Positions 28,573 through 35,838 of a DNA stretch of 64,000 nt are shown here, piece by piece (position 1 is the first letter of the stretch; the number at the start of each line of letters is the position of its first letter). The translations under genes and the position numbers were made by a program. The DNA is from an unicellular cyanobacterium SU2 (GTDB taxonomy: Bacteria; Cyanobacteriota; Cyanobacteriia; Cyanobacteriales; Microcystaceae). The notes below the pieces were generated by a model, which worked only from the letters and a program-made list of their open reading frames with translations, made no database searches and had not been told where the DNA came from. The stretch lies in assembly GCA_002110465.1 (NCBI GenBank), contig NEED01000023.1, forward strand, positions 457,297-521,296, read 5' to 3'.

Positions 28573-28605
28573 TAACTATAAACTATCAACCATCAACTAT
28601 TAACT
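28573..28605. repeat. AACTATC/AACTATT heptamer array upstream of dnaX
   Basis: Four to five AACTATM-type heptamers end only about eight bases before the dnaX start codon. The array therefore takes the place where a ribosome site would be expected. It is the same family as the arrays at 12784 and 22231. Confidence 0.6.
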
Positions 28606-28613
28606 AAGCGTAA

Positions 28614-30437
28614 ATGTCTTCCTATGAACCCCTACATCATAAATATCGTCCCCAGACCTTTGCTGATTTAGTGGGACAAGAAGCGATCGCCACAACCCTA
28701 ATTAATGCCATTGCTTCTCAAAGAATTGCTCCTGCTTACTTATTTACAGGACCGAGGGGAACAGGAAAAACCTCCTCAGCAAGAATTTTAGCCAAATCTC
28801 TCAACTGTCAACAAGTAGAAAATCCTACTTCAACCCCTTGCGGTGAGTGTGAGGTTTGTCGAGCGATCGCTAGGGGATCAGCCTTAGATGTCATTGAAAT
28901 TGACGCAGCCAGTAACACAGGGGTGGATAATATTCGAGAAATTATTGAAAGAGCACAATTTGCCCCTGTTCAGTGCCGCTATAAAGTTTATGTGATTGAT
29001 GAATGTCATATGCTCAGTGTGGCGGCGTTTAATGCCCTCCTTAAAACCCTTGAAGAACCCCCAGACCGAGTGATTTTTGTCCTGGCTACCACCGACCCCC
29101 AACGAGTTTTACCCACCATTATTTCTCGCTGTCAAAGGTTTGACTATCGACGCATACCTCTAGAAGCGATGGTCAGTCATTTAGGAAAAATTGCCCAGCA
29201 TGAAACCATTAAGATTGAAGATCAAGCCTTAACCTTGGTCGCCCAAATTGCCAATGGAGGGTTACGAGATGCAGAAAGTCTTCTAGACCAACTAAGTTTG
29301 CTCTCAGGAACGATTACGGCTGAAAAAGTCTGGGATCTAGTGGGGGCAGTTCCTGAACAGGATTTACTAAAATTATTACAGGCGATCGCTTCTGATAGTC
29401 CAGAATTAGTAATCGATAGCTGTCGTCACTTAATGAATCGAGGGAGAGAACCCTTAGTGGTTCTCCAAAATTTAGGGGGATTTTACCTCAACCTTTTGAT
29501 TGCTAAAACAGCCCCTAATCGTCCTGATCTGGTAGCGGTAACAGCTACTACTTGGCAAGCTTTGTGTACCGAAGCCCAACAATGGGAAATCAATACGATT
29601 CTACAAGGACAGCAACGACTTAAAGAAAGTGAAGTTCAACTGAGGAATACTACCCAACCCCGTTTATGGTTAGAAGTGACTCTTTTGAGCCTATTACCAT
29701 CGGCTTGTCGTTCTCAACTTGTTGTCGAATCTCATCAGGAAATACAAAATAATACTTCGATCCTTCGACAAGCTCACGACAAAGCCAGTTCAGTGACCGG
29801 GCAGATCGCAACTAAGTGCGATAATCAGGCAAAAGGCAACATTTCTCCTGCTTTATCTCCTCCTCCCCCTTGGGCTGAGCGACAGTCGAAGCCCCACTCC
29901 CCATCTCCTCCCCCCTCACCCTCCCCACTCCCTCAAGTAGAAAAGACAACGACGGATCAAGAACTTAATGTCAATCAAATCTGGTCTTTAGTATTAGCTA
30001 AATTACAACCTTTTGCTCAAGATATGGTGAAATCTAATTGTCATTTTCTGAAATTAGAGGAGTCAGCAGCTTATATTGGCGTTAAGAGTCAAGGATTGCT
30101 CAAATTAGTCCAAGGAAAAATTCCTGATCTTGAAGCGGCTTTTGAAGCAGTGTGTCAGCATCCCATCAGAGTCCATCTCAAAGTGGCTTCTCCTCCACCT
30201 TCTGGTACTTCTGGGATTTCCCAAACCGTTCAGTCGTCATCTCCTTCTGTTTCCCCATCTCCTTCAACTGCTTCTCCACTCGATAATAAAGCAATCTCTC
30301 AACCTGTTAACCCTCAACTTATTACACAGTCTCATCCTTCCCAAAGCCAAAACGGAGCAACGCGGAAAGTTGTTGAACCCCAGAATAAATTACCCCTTCA
30401 ACCAGAGACTTCTATTCCTGAAAAAAAAAAGATTTAA
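28614..30437 (+). CDS. dnaX: DNA polymerase III gamma/tau subunit, zero-frame product
   Basis: DnaX is the clamp-loader ATPase of the replisome. The AAA+ core has Walker A GPRGTGKTS at residues 46-54, a zinc module (C65, C76, C79, C82), Walker B VYVIDECHMLS near 123 and LEEPPDRVIFVLATTDP near 145. A long Ser/Pro-rich linker follows domain III, containing two repeat-derived pieces. No intein is present. The zero frame ends at 30437, just after a run of ten A (30421-30430). In the -1 frame the protein continues for 131 codons. The zero frame holds AAA AAG codons after an A, i.e. the A-AAA-AAG slippery heptamer. The 607-residue form is probably the short product of a slippage site. Confidence 0.95.
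   Translation: MSSYEPLHHKYRPQTFADLVGQEAIATTLINAIASQRIAPAYLFTGPRGTGKTSSARILAKSLNCQQVENPTSTPCGECEVCRAIARGSALDVIEIDAASNTGVDNIREIIERAQFAPVQCRYKVYVIDECHMLSVAAFNALLKTLEEPPDRVIFVLATTDPQRVLPTIISRCQRFDYRRIPLEAMVSHLGKIAQHETIKIEDQALTLVAQIANGGLRDAESLLDQLSLLSGTITAEKVWDLVGAVPEQDLLKLLQAIASDSPELVIDSCRHLMNRGREPLVVLQNLGGFYLNLLIAKTAPNRPDLVAVTATTWQALCTEAQQWEINTILQGQQRLKESEVQLRNTTQPRLWLEVTLLSLLPSACRSQLVVESHQEIQNNTSILRQAHDKASSVTGQIATKCDNQAKGNISPALSPPPPWAERQSKPHSPSPPPSPSPLPQVEKTTTDQELNVNQIWSLVLAKLQPFAQDMVKSNCHFLKLEESAAYIGVKSQGLLKLVQGKIPDLEAAFEAVCQHPIRVHLKVASPPPSGTSGISQTVQSSSPSVSPSPSTASPLDNKAISQPVNPQLITQSHPSQSQNGATRKVVEPQNKLPLQPETSIPEKKKI
29764..29895. repeat. Dispersed-repeat-like pieces inserted in the dnaX linker
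   Basis: TTCGACAAGCTCACGAC (29764-29780) and GGGCTGAGCGACAGTCGAAGCCC (29871-29893) look like the dispersed 'TTCGACAAGCTCA' and 'GGGCTTCGACTTCGCTCAGCCC' repeats seen between genes in many cyanobacteria. Both are in frame within the unstructured linker of DnaX, which probably tolerates insertions. Confidence 0.45.
30421..30430 (+). promoter_or_regulatory. A10 slippery site in dnaX
   Basis: Ten consecutive A, giving codons GAA AAA AAA AAG ATT TAA in the zero frame. A one-base gain in RNA (eleven A) or a -1 ribosomal slip on A-AAA-AAG joins the dnaX frame to the downstream open frame at GAT (30431). A-runs of nine or more are known sites of transcript slippage, and A-AAA-AAG is the E. coli dnaX frameshift heptamer. 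Confidence 0.65.
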
Positions 30438-30826
30438 GTGATATTTCTGGAGATATTTCTGCCGAAGAAATTGAAAAAGTAGCAGAAAGTTTAGCGAAGA
30501 TGTTTGATGGGGAAATTATTGATTTATCTGATCACATTGACAGTGAATTATCTGATATAGTGGAGGAAACTTCAGAAGCAATTACGCCTATTCCTTCTTT
30601 TTCAAACCCCTTGGAAGATAATGAAATACAAGAGACTATAATTTCCCAAGCTATTGATCAACAGCAGTTAGAAATTATTCAAAAAAATTCACAGACGAAC
30701 CCTAGCCCATCTTCTTTAAGCCAACCATCAGAAAAACCTCAAAATTCTGCTACTCCATTACAATCAAAACCCTTAGTTCGAGGAAGACCAAGGATTATAG
30801 AAGATGAAGCGGATCTTGATTTTTGA
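30431..30826 (+). CDS. C-terminal extension of DnaX (tau-like) in the -1 frame
   Basis: From 30431 the -1 frame reads DLSDISGDISAEEIEKVAES, then LAKMFDGEIIDLSDHIDSEL, and ends RGRPRIIEDEADLDF at the stop of 30826. No stop interrupts it after the A-run. The start looks like the usual end of cyanobacterial DnaX (a short conserved helix with FDGEII), which argues that it is the genuine end of this protein, not a separate gene. An internal ATG at 30500 would give a 108-residue protein, but the 69 upstream bases are also coding-like. Full-length product: about 737 residues. Whether slippage is programmed or an assembly error cannot be told here. Confidence 0.7.
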   Translation, partial: DLSDISGDISAEEIEKVAESLAKMFDGEIIDLSDHIDSELSDIVEETSEAITPIPSFSNPLEDNEIQETIISQAIDQQQLEIIQKNSQTNPSPSSLSQPSEKPQNSATPLQSKPLVRGRPRIIEDEADLDF

Positions 30827-30850
30827 TCATGTATTTTGCGCTATCTAAAC

Positions 30851-31387
30851 TTATCTAAGTTTGGCTAATGATTGGCTAATCACTTGTTTAGCTTGACTAA
30901 TGTTTTCATCATAGTCAATTCCCCCCATTAAAGAACTACGGCGACGAGGGGAAGCGGTATTATTAATAATACTGACTTGGAATACTTCTTGATTGGGAAT
31001 ATATACTAAGCGGCCATTATAGGTTCTCATGGTGATCGCCCGCAATTGAATTTGGGTAATGGTTCCCTCATAATCAGCAATCACTACTTGATCATTAATA
31101 CCAAAAGGACGCGCCGCTAGTAAAATCATGCCAGAGATATAGTTACTCAACATATCTTTGAGGCCAAACCCAATAGCGACACTGGTAAGTCCTAGGGTTC
31201 CTAACATTGCCCCTAAATCAAGTCCTAAAACCCCTAAAGCAATAACTCCACCAATAACCCAAACCCCACTATAACTCAGACGACTGATAAGCATTTCGGT
31301 ACTGGAGTCTCCTTCTGTTTGTTGAGTCCAGGTGAAAGCGACATAACGCATTCCTTTAGCCACGCTCCAAGTAATTTCGGCGACCAC
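30851..31387 (-). CDS. MscS-family mechanosensitive channel, N-terminally short
   Basis: The 178-residue product contains the pore helix and beta domain of MscS: LGTLGLTSVAIGFGLKDMLSNYISGMILL (TM3, about 82-110), RPFGINDQVVIADYEGTI and VYIPNQEVFQ. Usual members are about 280 residues or longer with two more N-terminal membrane helices. Only one helix (GVWVIGGVIALGVLGLDLG) precedes TM3 here, and the C-terminal alpha-beta domain is also short. Upstream in frame the sequence runs QSFDSLPSIVGAIV into a heptamer array and an IS-end-like hairpin, with no ATG before a stop. The start may be GTG at about 31393. Likely a truncated gene; an assembling channel is doubtful. Confidence 0.65.
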   Translation of the reverse strand: MVAEITWSVAKGMRYVAFTWTQQTEGDSSTEMLISRLSYSGVWVIGGVIALGVLGLDLGAMLGTLGLTSVAIGFGLKDMLSNYISGMILLAARPFGINDQVVIADYEGTITQIQLRAITMRTYNGRLVYIPNQEVFQVSIINNTASPRRRSSLMGGIDYDENISQAKQVISQSLAKLR

Positions 31388-31420
31388 TATTGCCCCTACA
31401 ATAGAAGGGAGGCTGTCAAA

Positions 31421-31449
31421 GGATTGCAGATTGTAGATTGTAGATTGTA
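31421..31449. repeat. GATTGTA heptamer array
   Basis: GATTGCA followed by three GATTGTA units. The hairpin at 31450-31470 and its CTTGGGAGGGTT tail follow at once, and another GATTGTA lies beyond, so the hairpin unit looks inserted inside the array. Confidence 0.7.
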
Positions 31450-31470
31450 CCCACGACTGAAGTACGTGGG
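31450..31470. repeat. CCCACG...CGTGGG hairpin, IS200/IS605 end-like
   Basis: CCCACG (31450-31455) and CGTGGG (31465-31470) enclose a nine-base loop and are followed by CTT. A second copy with the same TACCCACG/CGTGGGCTT borders is at 42683-42712. Hairpins of this form mark the ends of IS200/IS605-type elements in cyanobacteria. No transposase is nearby, so this is a solo end or a MITE-like unit. Confidence 0.5.
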
Positions 31471-31716
31471 CTTGGGAGGGTTGATTGTAGATTTAAGATT
31501 AATTGTCATTAACTAACCTTCCTTATGGTTATCATAGAATCAAGTTCTGGGGGTTCGTGTCAGTAGTCTTTTGAATAGGGACTGAGATCATTATTTTTAC
31601 TGAATTAAACTTTAGCTAATCATGCTATATTACAGAATTAAGTTACGCCTAAAAAATCAAGAATTACCGAATATCATATATAGGTTATCATAGAAAAGAA
31701 GTAATCAGGTAGAACG

Positions 31717-32241
31717 ATGAATAAATCTTCCCCTAATAACCCATCTGTTGATGAATTACTCAATCAAGTTAAATCAAAATATAAAAATAAACAAAGTGAT
31801 TCTCCCCAAGTCAAAGAATCAAACCCACTTGAAGAAAATAACCAAACAGAAAAGCTATTAGCCAAGATAAAATGTCAGTTAACAGATTCCAAAAAGTCAA
31901 ATATAAATGAAAAATCAATCAAGGCTATTCAAGAAGAAATCAAAAACAAACAACAGTTAGTCAATCAATCAGATAGTATCCTAACTGAATTAAAAAATAA
32001 ATATGAAAACAAAAAAATATCACCAGATAATAACTTTGATCAAAACCAAGAAGAAATTCGTTATGCTGAACAGCGACGACAACAACAAAGGAAATTATTA
32101 ACTCGTCAAGCTGAACAATGGTTAAAAAATCTCGATGTCACCTCAGATGAAGGGTTTTGGTTTGAAGAGTTTTCCACTTCTTATCCATCAAAATTAGAAG
32201 CTGCTATTGATTATCTTTTGGCTTTAGATAATCCCTCTTAA
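31717..32241 (+). CDS. Slr1339-like salt-stress-associated protein
   Basis: The 174-residue soluble protein has a low-complexity, Lys/Asn-rich N-terminal two thirds with repeated ELLNQVKSKYKNK-like and ILTELKNKYENKK-like units (about 13-24 and 86-98). The C-terminus carries the conserved block LTRQAEQWLKNLDVTSDEG and WFEEFSTSYPSKLEAAIDYL. I recognise that C-terminal block from the cyanobacterial Slr1339 family, which is annotated as salt-stress related. Its gene lies directly before two terD genes on the same strand, with 173 bases between. Its molecular role is unknown. Confidence 0.6.
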   Translation: MNKSSPNNPSVDELLNQVKSKYKNKQSDSPQVKESNPLEENNQTEKLLAKIKCQLTDSKKSNINEKSIKAIQEEIKNKQQLVNQSDSILTELKNKYENKKISPDNNFDQNQEEIRYAEQRRQQQRKLLTRQAEQWLKNLDVTSDEGFWFEEFSTSYPSKLEAAIDYLLALDNPS

Positions 32242-32414
32242 AAGGTAAGTTAAAGATTATTAAAATATCAGGGTTTGGGGGTTGACTAAAAATGTTTTTT
32301 ATTCTAATATCTCAAAAGATTGTTAAAGCCCTAGTGAGAAAAGTAATACGGTACTTAATAGTCTTGTCTCAGAAATGAAAGTCAACATTTGTTCATAAGC
32401 AGAGGTAATAATTA

Positions 32415-32993
32415 ATGGGAATTTCATTAAGTAAAGGTCAAAGAGTTTCTCTAGATAAAATTTCCCCTGGATTAGAAGCTGTTTTAGTAGGATTAGGATG
32501 GGATGTAAAAAAAACTGACACAGGGAGTGATTTTGACATTGATGTCTCTGTCTTTATGTTAGGTCAAAACGATAAGCTTCTTTCTGACAATCACTTTGTT
32601 TTTTATAATAATTTAAAAAGTCCTGATCCTGATCACTGTGTTGAACATATGGGAGATAATTTAACCGGTGCGGGAGAGGGGGATGATGAAGTTATTTTAG
32701 TTAATCTAACCAAAATTCCTGGGGATATTCAAAAGCTAGTTTTTGTTGTGACTATTCACCAAGCTGATAAACGGGGACAAAACTTTGGTCAAGTAGAAAA
32801 TGCTTTTGTGCGCTTAGTTGATGTAAAAACCAAACAAGAAGTGCTGCGCTATGATTTAACCGAAGATTACTCGATTGAGACCGCAATTATCGTCGCAGAA
32901 ATTTATAAAAAAGATGGGCAATGGCGCATGAGTGCCATTGGTTCAGGATATCAAGGGGGTTTGCAAGCTATTCTCAATCGTTATCAAAATTAG
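32415..32993 (+). CDS. TerD-family stress protein
   Basis: The 192-residue TerD-domain protein belongs to a calcium-binding family tied to tellurite, phage and general stress resistance. Landmarks are ISLSKGQRVSLDK at the N-terminus, LGWDV near 31, the acidic calcium-binding FDIDVSVFML near 42, HMGDNLTGAGEGDDE near 78, and NFGQVENAFVRLVD near 124. The length matches single-domain TerD. It is followed eight bases later by a second terD. The two share about the same order of motifs and probably arose by duplication. Confidence 0.9.
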   Translation: MGISLSKGQRVSLDKISPGLEAVLVGLGWDVKKTDTGSDFDIDVSVFMLGQNDKLLSDNHFVFYNNLKSPDPDHCVEHMGDNLTGAGEGDDEVILVNLTKIPGDIQKLVFVVTIHQADKRGQNFGQVENAFVRLVDVKTKQEVLRYDLTEDYSIETAIIVAEIYKKDGQWRMSAIGSGYQGGLQAILNRYQN

Positions 32994-33001
32994 GAAAAAA
33001 C

Positions 33002-33601
33002 ATGGCTATCAATCTACAAAAAGGACAACGAATTTCCCTCAAAAAAGAAGACCCTAACCTTAATAAACTGATGTGTGGTTTAGGATGGGATGTCGCTGAA
33101 AGATCTGGAGGATTATTAGGCTTATTGACACGCCAAGCTGATTTTGATCTTGATGCTTCTGTTTTATGTTTGAACCCTAATGATAAGCTAACGAGCAAAT
33201 CTGATGTGGTTTATTACGGAAATTTACGTCATAATTCCAATGCAATTACTCACTTAGGAGATAATCTAACAGGTCAAGGAGACGGAGATGATGAACAAAT
33301 TTTAGTTGACTTACCTCAAATTCCTGATAGTATTTCTAAGTTGGTTTTTATGGTTAATATTTATGATTGTCGTAAAAGAAAGCAAAACTTTGGACAAGTA
33401 AAAAATGCTTTTGTGCGATTAGTTAATTTGGGAACTAATCAAGAAATTGCTCGTTATAGTCTTTCAGGGAGTGAATATCAAGGCAAAACAGGTATGATTT
33501 TAGCAGAAGTTTATCGTTACCATGATGAGTGGAGAATGGCGGCTATTGGAGAAGGGATTGAAGTAAAGAATGTTCAAGAGATCGTCAATCAATATTGCTA
33601 A
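33002..33601 (+). CDS. TerD-family stress protein, second copy
   Basis: The 199-residue paralogue of the preceding gene. INLQKGQRISLKK opens it, then LGWDV, FDLDASVLCLN, HLGDNLTGQGDGDDE and NFGQVKNAFVRLVN. I chose ATG at 33002 over an upstream in-frame start at 32921: the upstream part overlaps the first terD in another frame and has no family match, and AGGA lies just before 33002. Compared with the first copy it has an insertion after LGWDV (ERSGGLLGLLTRQ). The tight spacing suggests one transcript with the first terD. Confidence 0.9.
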   Translation: MAINLQKGQRISLKKEDPNLNKLMCGLGWDVAERSGGLLGLLTRQADFDLDASVLCLNPNDKLTSKSDVVYYGNLRHNSNAITHLGDNLTGQGDGDDEQILVDLPQIPDSISKLVFMVNIYDCRKRKQNFGQVKNAFVRLVNLGTNQEIARYSLSGSEYQGKTGMILAEVYRYHDEWRMAAIGEGIEVKNVQEIVNQYC

Positions 33602-33847
33602 CAGAAACTAGACCTTGATATTTAAGTAAACATTGACCATGATAACTTTCCAAGGTTTAAGGGCCAATCTTGTCACAATAATTTAGGATCATCAAACATC
33701 ATTAAACCTTTAGCGTGAGGAAAAATGTAGATAATCGAAACTATTATGATGGAGAAAAAACATATATTTTATTATTTGATTTTTGGTGATTTATATTCCG
33801 TCTAGTCAACCCATAGAATGGTTAGCTTCGAGAATAACAGTAGCATT

Positions 33848-34615
33848 CTAAGCAACTTGAGATACTAATAAATCGCTTAATTGTTTAATTCCTTTATTGA
33901 GATGACGGGTAACAGTCATAGGACTCATGCCAATTTTTTTAGCAGCTTCTTTGCGGGGTAAATCTTTAAGAAATACGCACTCAAGGGCAGCTTTTGTTTT
34001 TTGTTCAAGCTGACTCATTGCCCGTTGCAATTGTAATCTATCTTCTTCTTGTAATTGTTTAACTTGGTAGTTATGATCAGGAATTGTGTCCCCAAAGCTA
34101 ATCGAAGAATCCGTCGTTTGATTGATGGTTGCATCCAAACTAACTAACATACGGTTTTTCAAAGCGAGTTCACATTCATGCCATTCTTCTAAAGAAACAT
34201 TCAAACCTTGAGCAATTTCCACATCTTTGGGGGTGCGTCCCAAACTAGCGGTTAACTGTTTCCGTAATTTTTTTCCTTTATTGTAAAGTTCTTGCCAACG
34301 ACGAGGAATCCGCATGATACTACCTTTATCACGAAGATAGTGAAGGATTTCACCGCGAATGTAAGGAATTGCAAAAGAACTAAATGCACAACCTTGATGG
34401 AGGTCAAACCGTTCGATAGCACGAATCAATCCTAAATAGCCAATTTGCTCTAAATCTTCATAAAGTTCTGAACATTGATTGCTAATACGATGGGCAACTT
34501 GACGAACTAATCCGGTATGGGTCTCAACCAGTTTATTCCGCAAACCTAGGGATGGAGTACGGGAATAAGCAATTAAGAGTTCCATACCATGTACGCTGTT
34601 ATACTTACTTTTCAT
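33848..34615 (-). CDS. sigF: Group 3 RNA polymerase sigma factor, SigF type
   Basis: The 255-residue sigma-70 family protein has regions 2 (DLEQIGYLGLIRAIERFDLHQG, near residue 56, with SSFAIPYIRGEILHYLRD), 3 (GRTPKDVEIAQGLNVS) and 4 (LKDLPRKEAAKKIGMSPMTVTRHLNKGIKQL). Region 1.1 is absent, as in alternative factors. The closest match is cyanobacterial SigF, needed in Synechocystis for type IV pili, motility and stress genes. It is a single gene converging on the terD pair. The region upstream carries repeated AAAATTCGG-type motifs. Confidence 0.87.
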   Translation of the reverse strand: MKSKYNSVHGMELLIAYSRTPSLGLRNKLVETHTGLVRQVAHRISNQCSELYEDLEQIGYLGLIRAIERFDLHQGCAFSSFAIPYIRGEILHYLRDKGSIMRIPRRWQELYNKGKKLRKQLTASLGRTPKDVEIAQGLNVSLEEWHECELALKNRMLVSLDATINQTTDSSISFGDTIPDHNYQVKQLQEEDRLQLQRAMSQLEQKTKAALECVFLKDLPRKEAAKKIGMSPMTVTRHLNKGIKQLSDLLVSQVA

Positions 34616-34970
34616 GAGTTTTCTATCCTTAACGAATATTGATAGTCTGAAAATGACTAATCTAGGTCATCCATCTTTTTTTAATTGTCCTGCTCAGAAA
34701 AAATTCGGACTATCGGCATTACACGGAAATCTTTGAGACTCGTTTATCCTACCCCTGAGAAAATACGGATATTGTGCAAGGTTTATGGGATAACTGGTTA
34801 ATCGGTGGTCAATTGTGTCCCCCTTCACTAGAAAAACTGCCGCACTTGACCTAGAGTCTTGGTAAACTCATAAAAAAAATTCGGTATTCCTGACTAGCTG
34901 ATTGCCCTCAATTTCAGCTATAAAACATAAGTAAACCCGTCAAAAACTCAAAGGTAGAAAAACAAATTCT
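34616..34970. other. Divergent promoter region with repeated A-tract/CGG motif
   Basis: The gap between sigF and the BI-1 gene holds three similar blocks: AAAAATTCGGACTAT (about 34698), GAAAATACGGATATT (about 34759) and AAAAATTCGGTATTCC (about 34875). They may be binding sites for a regulator of sigF or of the BI-1 gene. I cannot name a -10/-35 pair with confidence. Confidence 0.35.
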
Positions 34971-35699
34971 ATGAGCAACACTAGCAACTTTCGTAACGCT
35001 ATCCGCGACGTTAGGGGTCAATCCCTCATTGGGCCTAACGTCATTGGTAATGCCCTACCCTATCTTGGGGGTGGATTGGTACTAACGGCTGTTGGCACTT
35101 ATGGGGGATTAGGCGTTATTCAATCCTATCCCAATCTATTTTTTCCCTCTTTTATCGCAGCTATCATTGTTGAGTTAATCCTGTTTTTTGTTGCCCGTAA
35201 TGTAGCTGAAAATGGTAATAACGGGACTGCTTTACCTCTACTTGCTCTTTATAGCCTCCTTTCGGGGTATACCCTTAGTGGCATCGTGTTTGTTGCCCTA
35301 GGAACTCAAGGAGTCGGACTACAAGGCATTGCCATTGCTGCTGGAGGTTGTGGAATTGCTTTTGTCGCTGGTCGCAGTATTGGTTCTAATCTTTCAGACC
35401 AAGATGGTATGGCTTTAACCAAAACCATTAGCTTGGGGGTTATTGCCCTATTTGTGGTGATGGTTGGTCAATTACTGTTTTCCCTATTTGGGGTTTATAC
35501 ACCGACTTGGTTAGAAATTGCGATTTCTGGCCTTGGGGTATTTTTATTTGCTGGGGCTGCGGTGGTAGACTTTTATATTCTTCCCCGTACCTATCGTGAT
35601 GATCAGTATCTTTCAGCCGCCTTGTCAATGTATCTCACCTACATCAACTTGTTTATCTTTATCTTGCGTCTTTTGATTGCCATCAACGGCCGCGACTAA
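34971..35699 (+). CDS. Bax inhibitor-1 / YccA family membrane protein
   Basis: The 242-residue protein has seven predicted membrane helices in the BI-1 arrangement. A short soluble N-terminus (SNTSNFRNAIRDVRGQ) precedes them. TM5 to TM7 include SLGVIALFVVMVGQLLFSLFG, WLEIAISGLGVFLFAGAAVVDFYI and the closing YLSAALSMYLTYINLFIFILRLL with the family's NLFIFILRLL ending. In other bacteria members act as calcium-leak channels or protein quality-control partners. It lies about 140 bases upstream of the hli gene on the same strand. Confidence 0.85.
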   Translation: MSNTSNFRNAIRDVRGQSLIGPNVIGNALPYLGGGLVLTAVGTYGGLGVIQSYPNLFFPSFIAAIIVELILFFVARNVAENGNNGTALPLLALYSLLSGYTLSGIVFVALGTQGVGLQGIAIAAGGCGIAFVAGRSIGSNLSDQDGMALTKTISLGVIALFVVMVGQLLFSLFGVYTPTWLEIAISGLGVFLFAGAAVVDFYILPRTYRDDQYLSAALSMYLTYINLFIFILRLLIAINGRD

Positions 35700-35797
35700 A
35701 ATTTTGTCAAGCAGGAGGAGTTTTTAGTCAGGAAGATATTACAGATAATCTTCCCCCGCTCCCCTGTCTCCCCATTTCTCCGAAAAATAGTCTACAT

Positions 35798-35815
35798 TAG
35801 GTGAACAATTGTAAA
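35798..35815 (-). promoter_or_regulatory. HLR1-like (RpaB) box upstream of hli
   Basis: On the minus strand 35815-35798 reads TTTACAAT-TG-TTCACCTA. It matches the HLR1 plan of two KTTACAWW octamers two bases apart, with two mismatches in the second octamer. HLR1 is bound by RpaB, the partner of NblS, and controls hli genes. The site is 24 bases before the hli start. Two mismatches make the call tentative. Confidence 0.35.
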
Positions 35816-35838
35816 TATTATTGTTTGGTAAATGACCT

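Larger units (their letters stand above)
31388..31716. other. Intergenic region with heptamer array and IS-end-like hairpin
   Basis: This gap lies between the short MscS gene and the Slr1339-like gene, which are divergent. It holds the GATTGTA heptamer array, the hairpin at 31450-31470 and a further GATTGTAGATT unit beyond the hairpin. No gene is seen after that. Confidence 0.5.

Noticed and set aside
30130-30441. 103-codon + strand ORF overlapping the end of dnaX
   Set aside because: It is a shadow in the +1 frame of the Ser/Pro-rich linker, Leu/Phe-rich by translation of CT-rich DNA; the -1 frame extension is the convincing one.
32921-33001. Upstream extension of the second TerD gene
   Set aside because: The added residues overlap the first terD in another frame; ATG at 33002 has AGGA before it and matches the family start.
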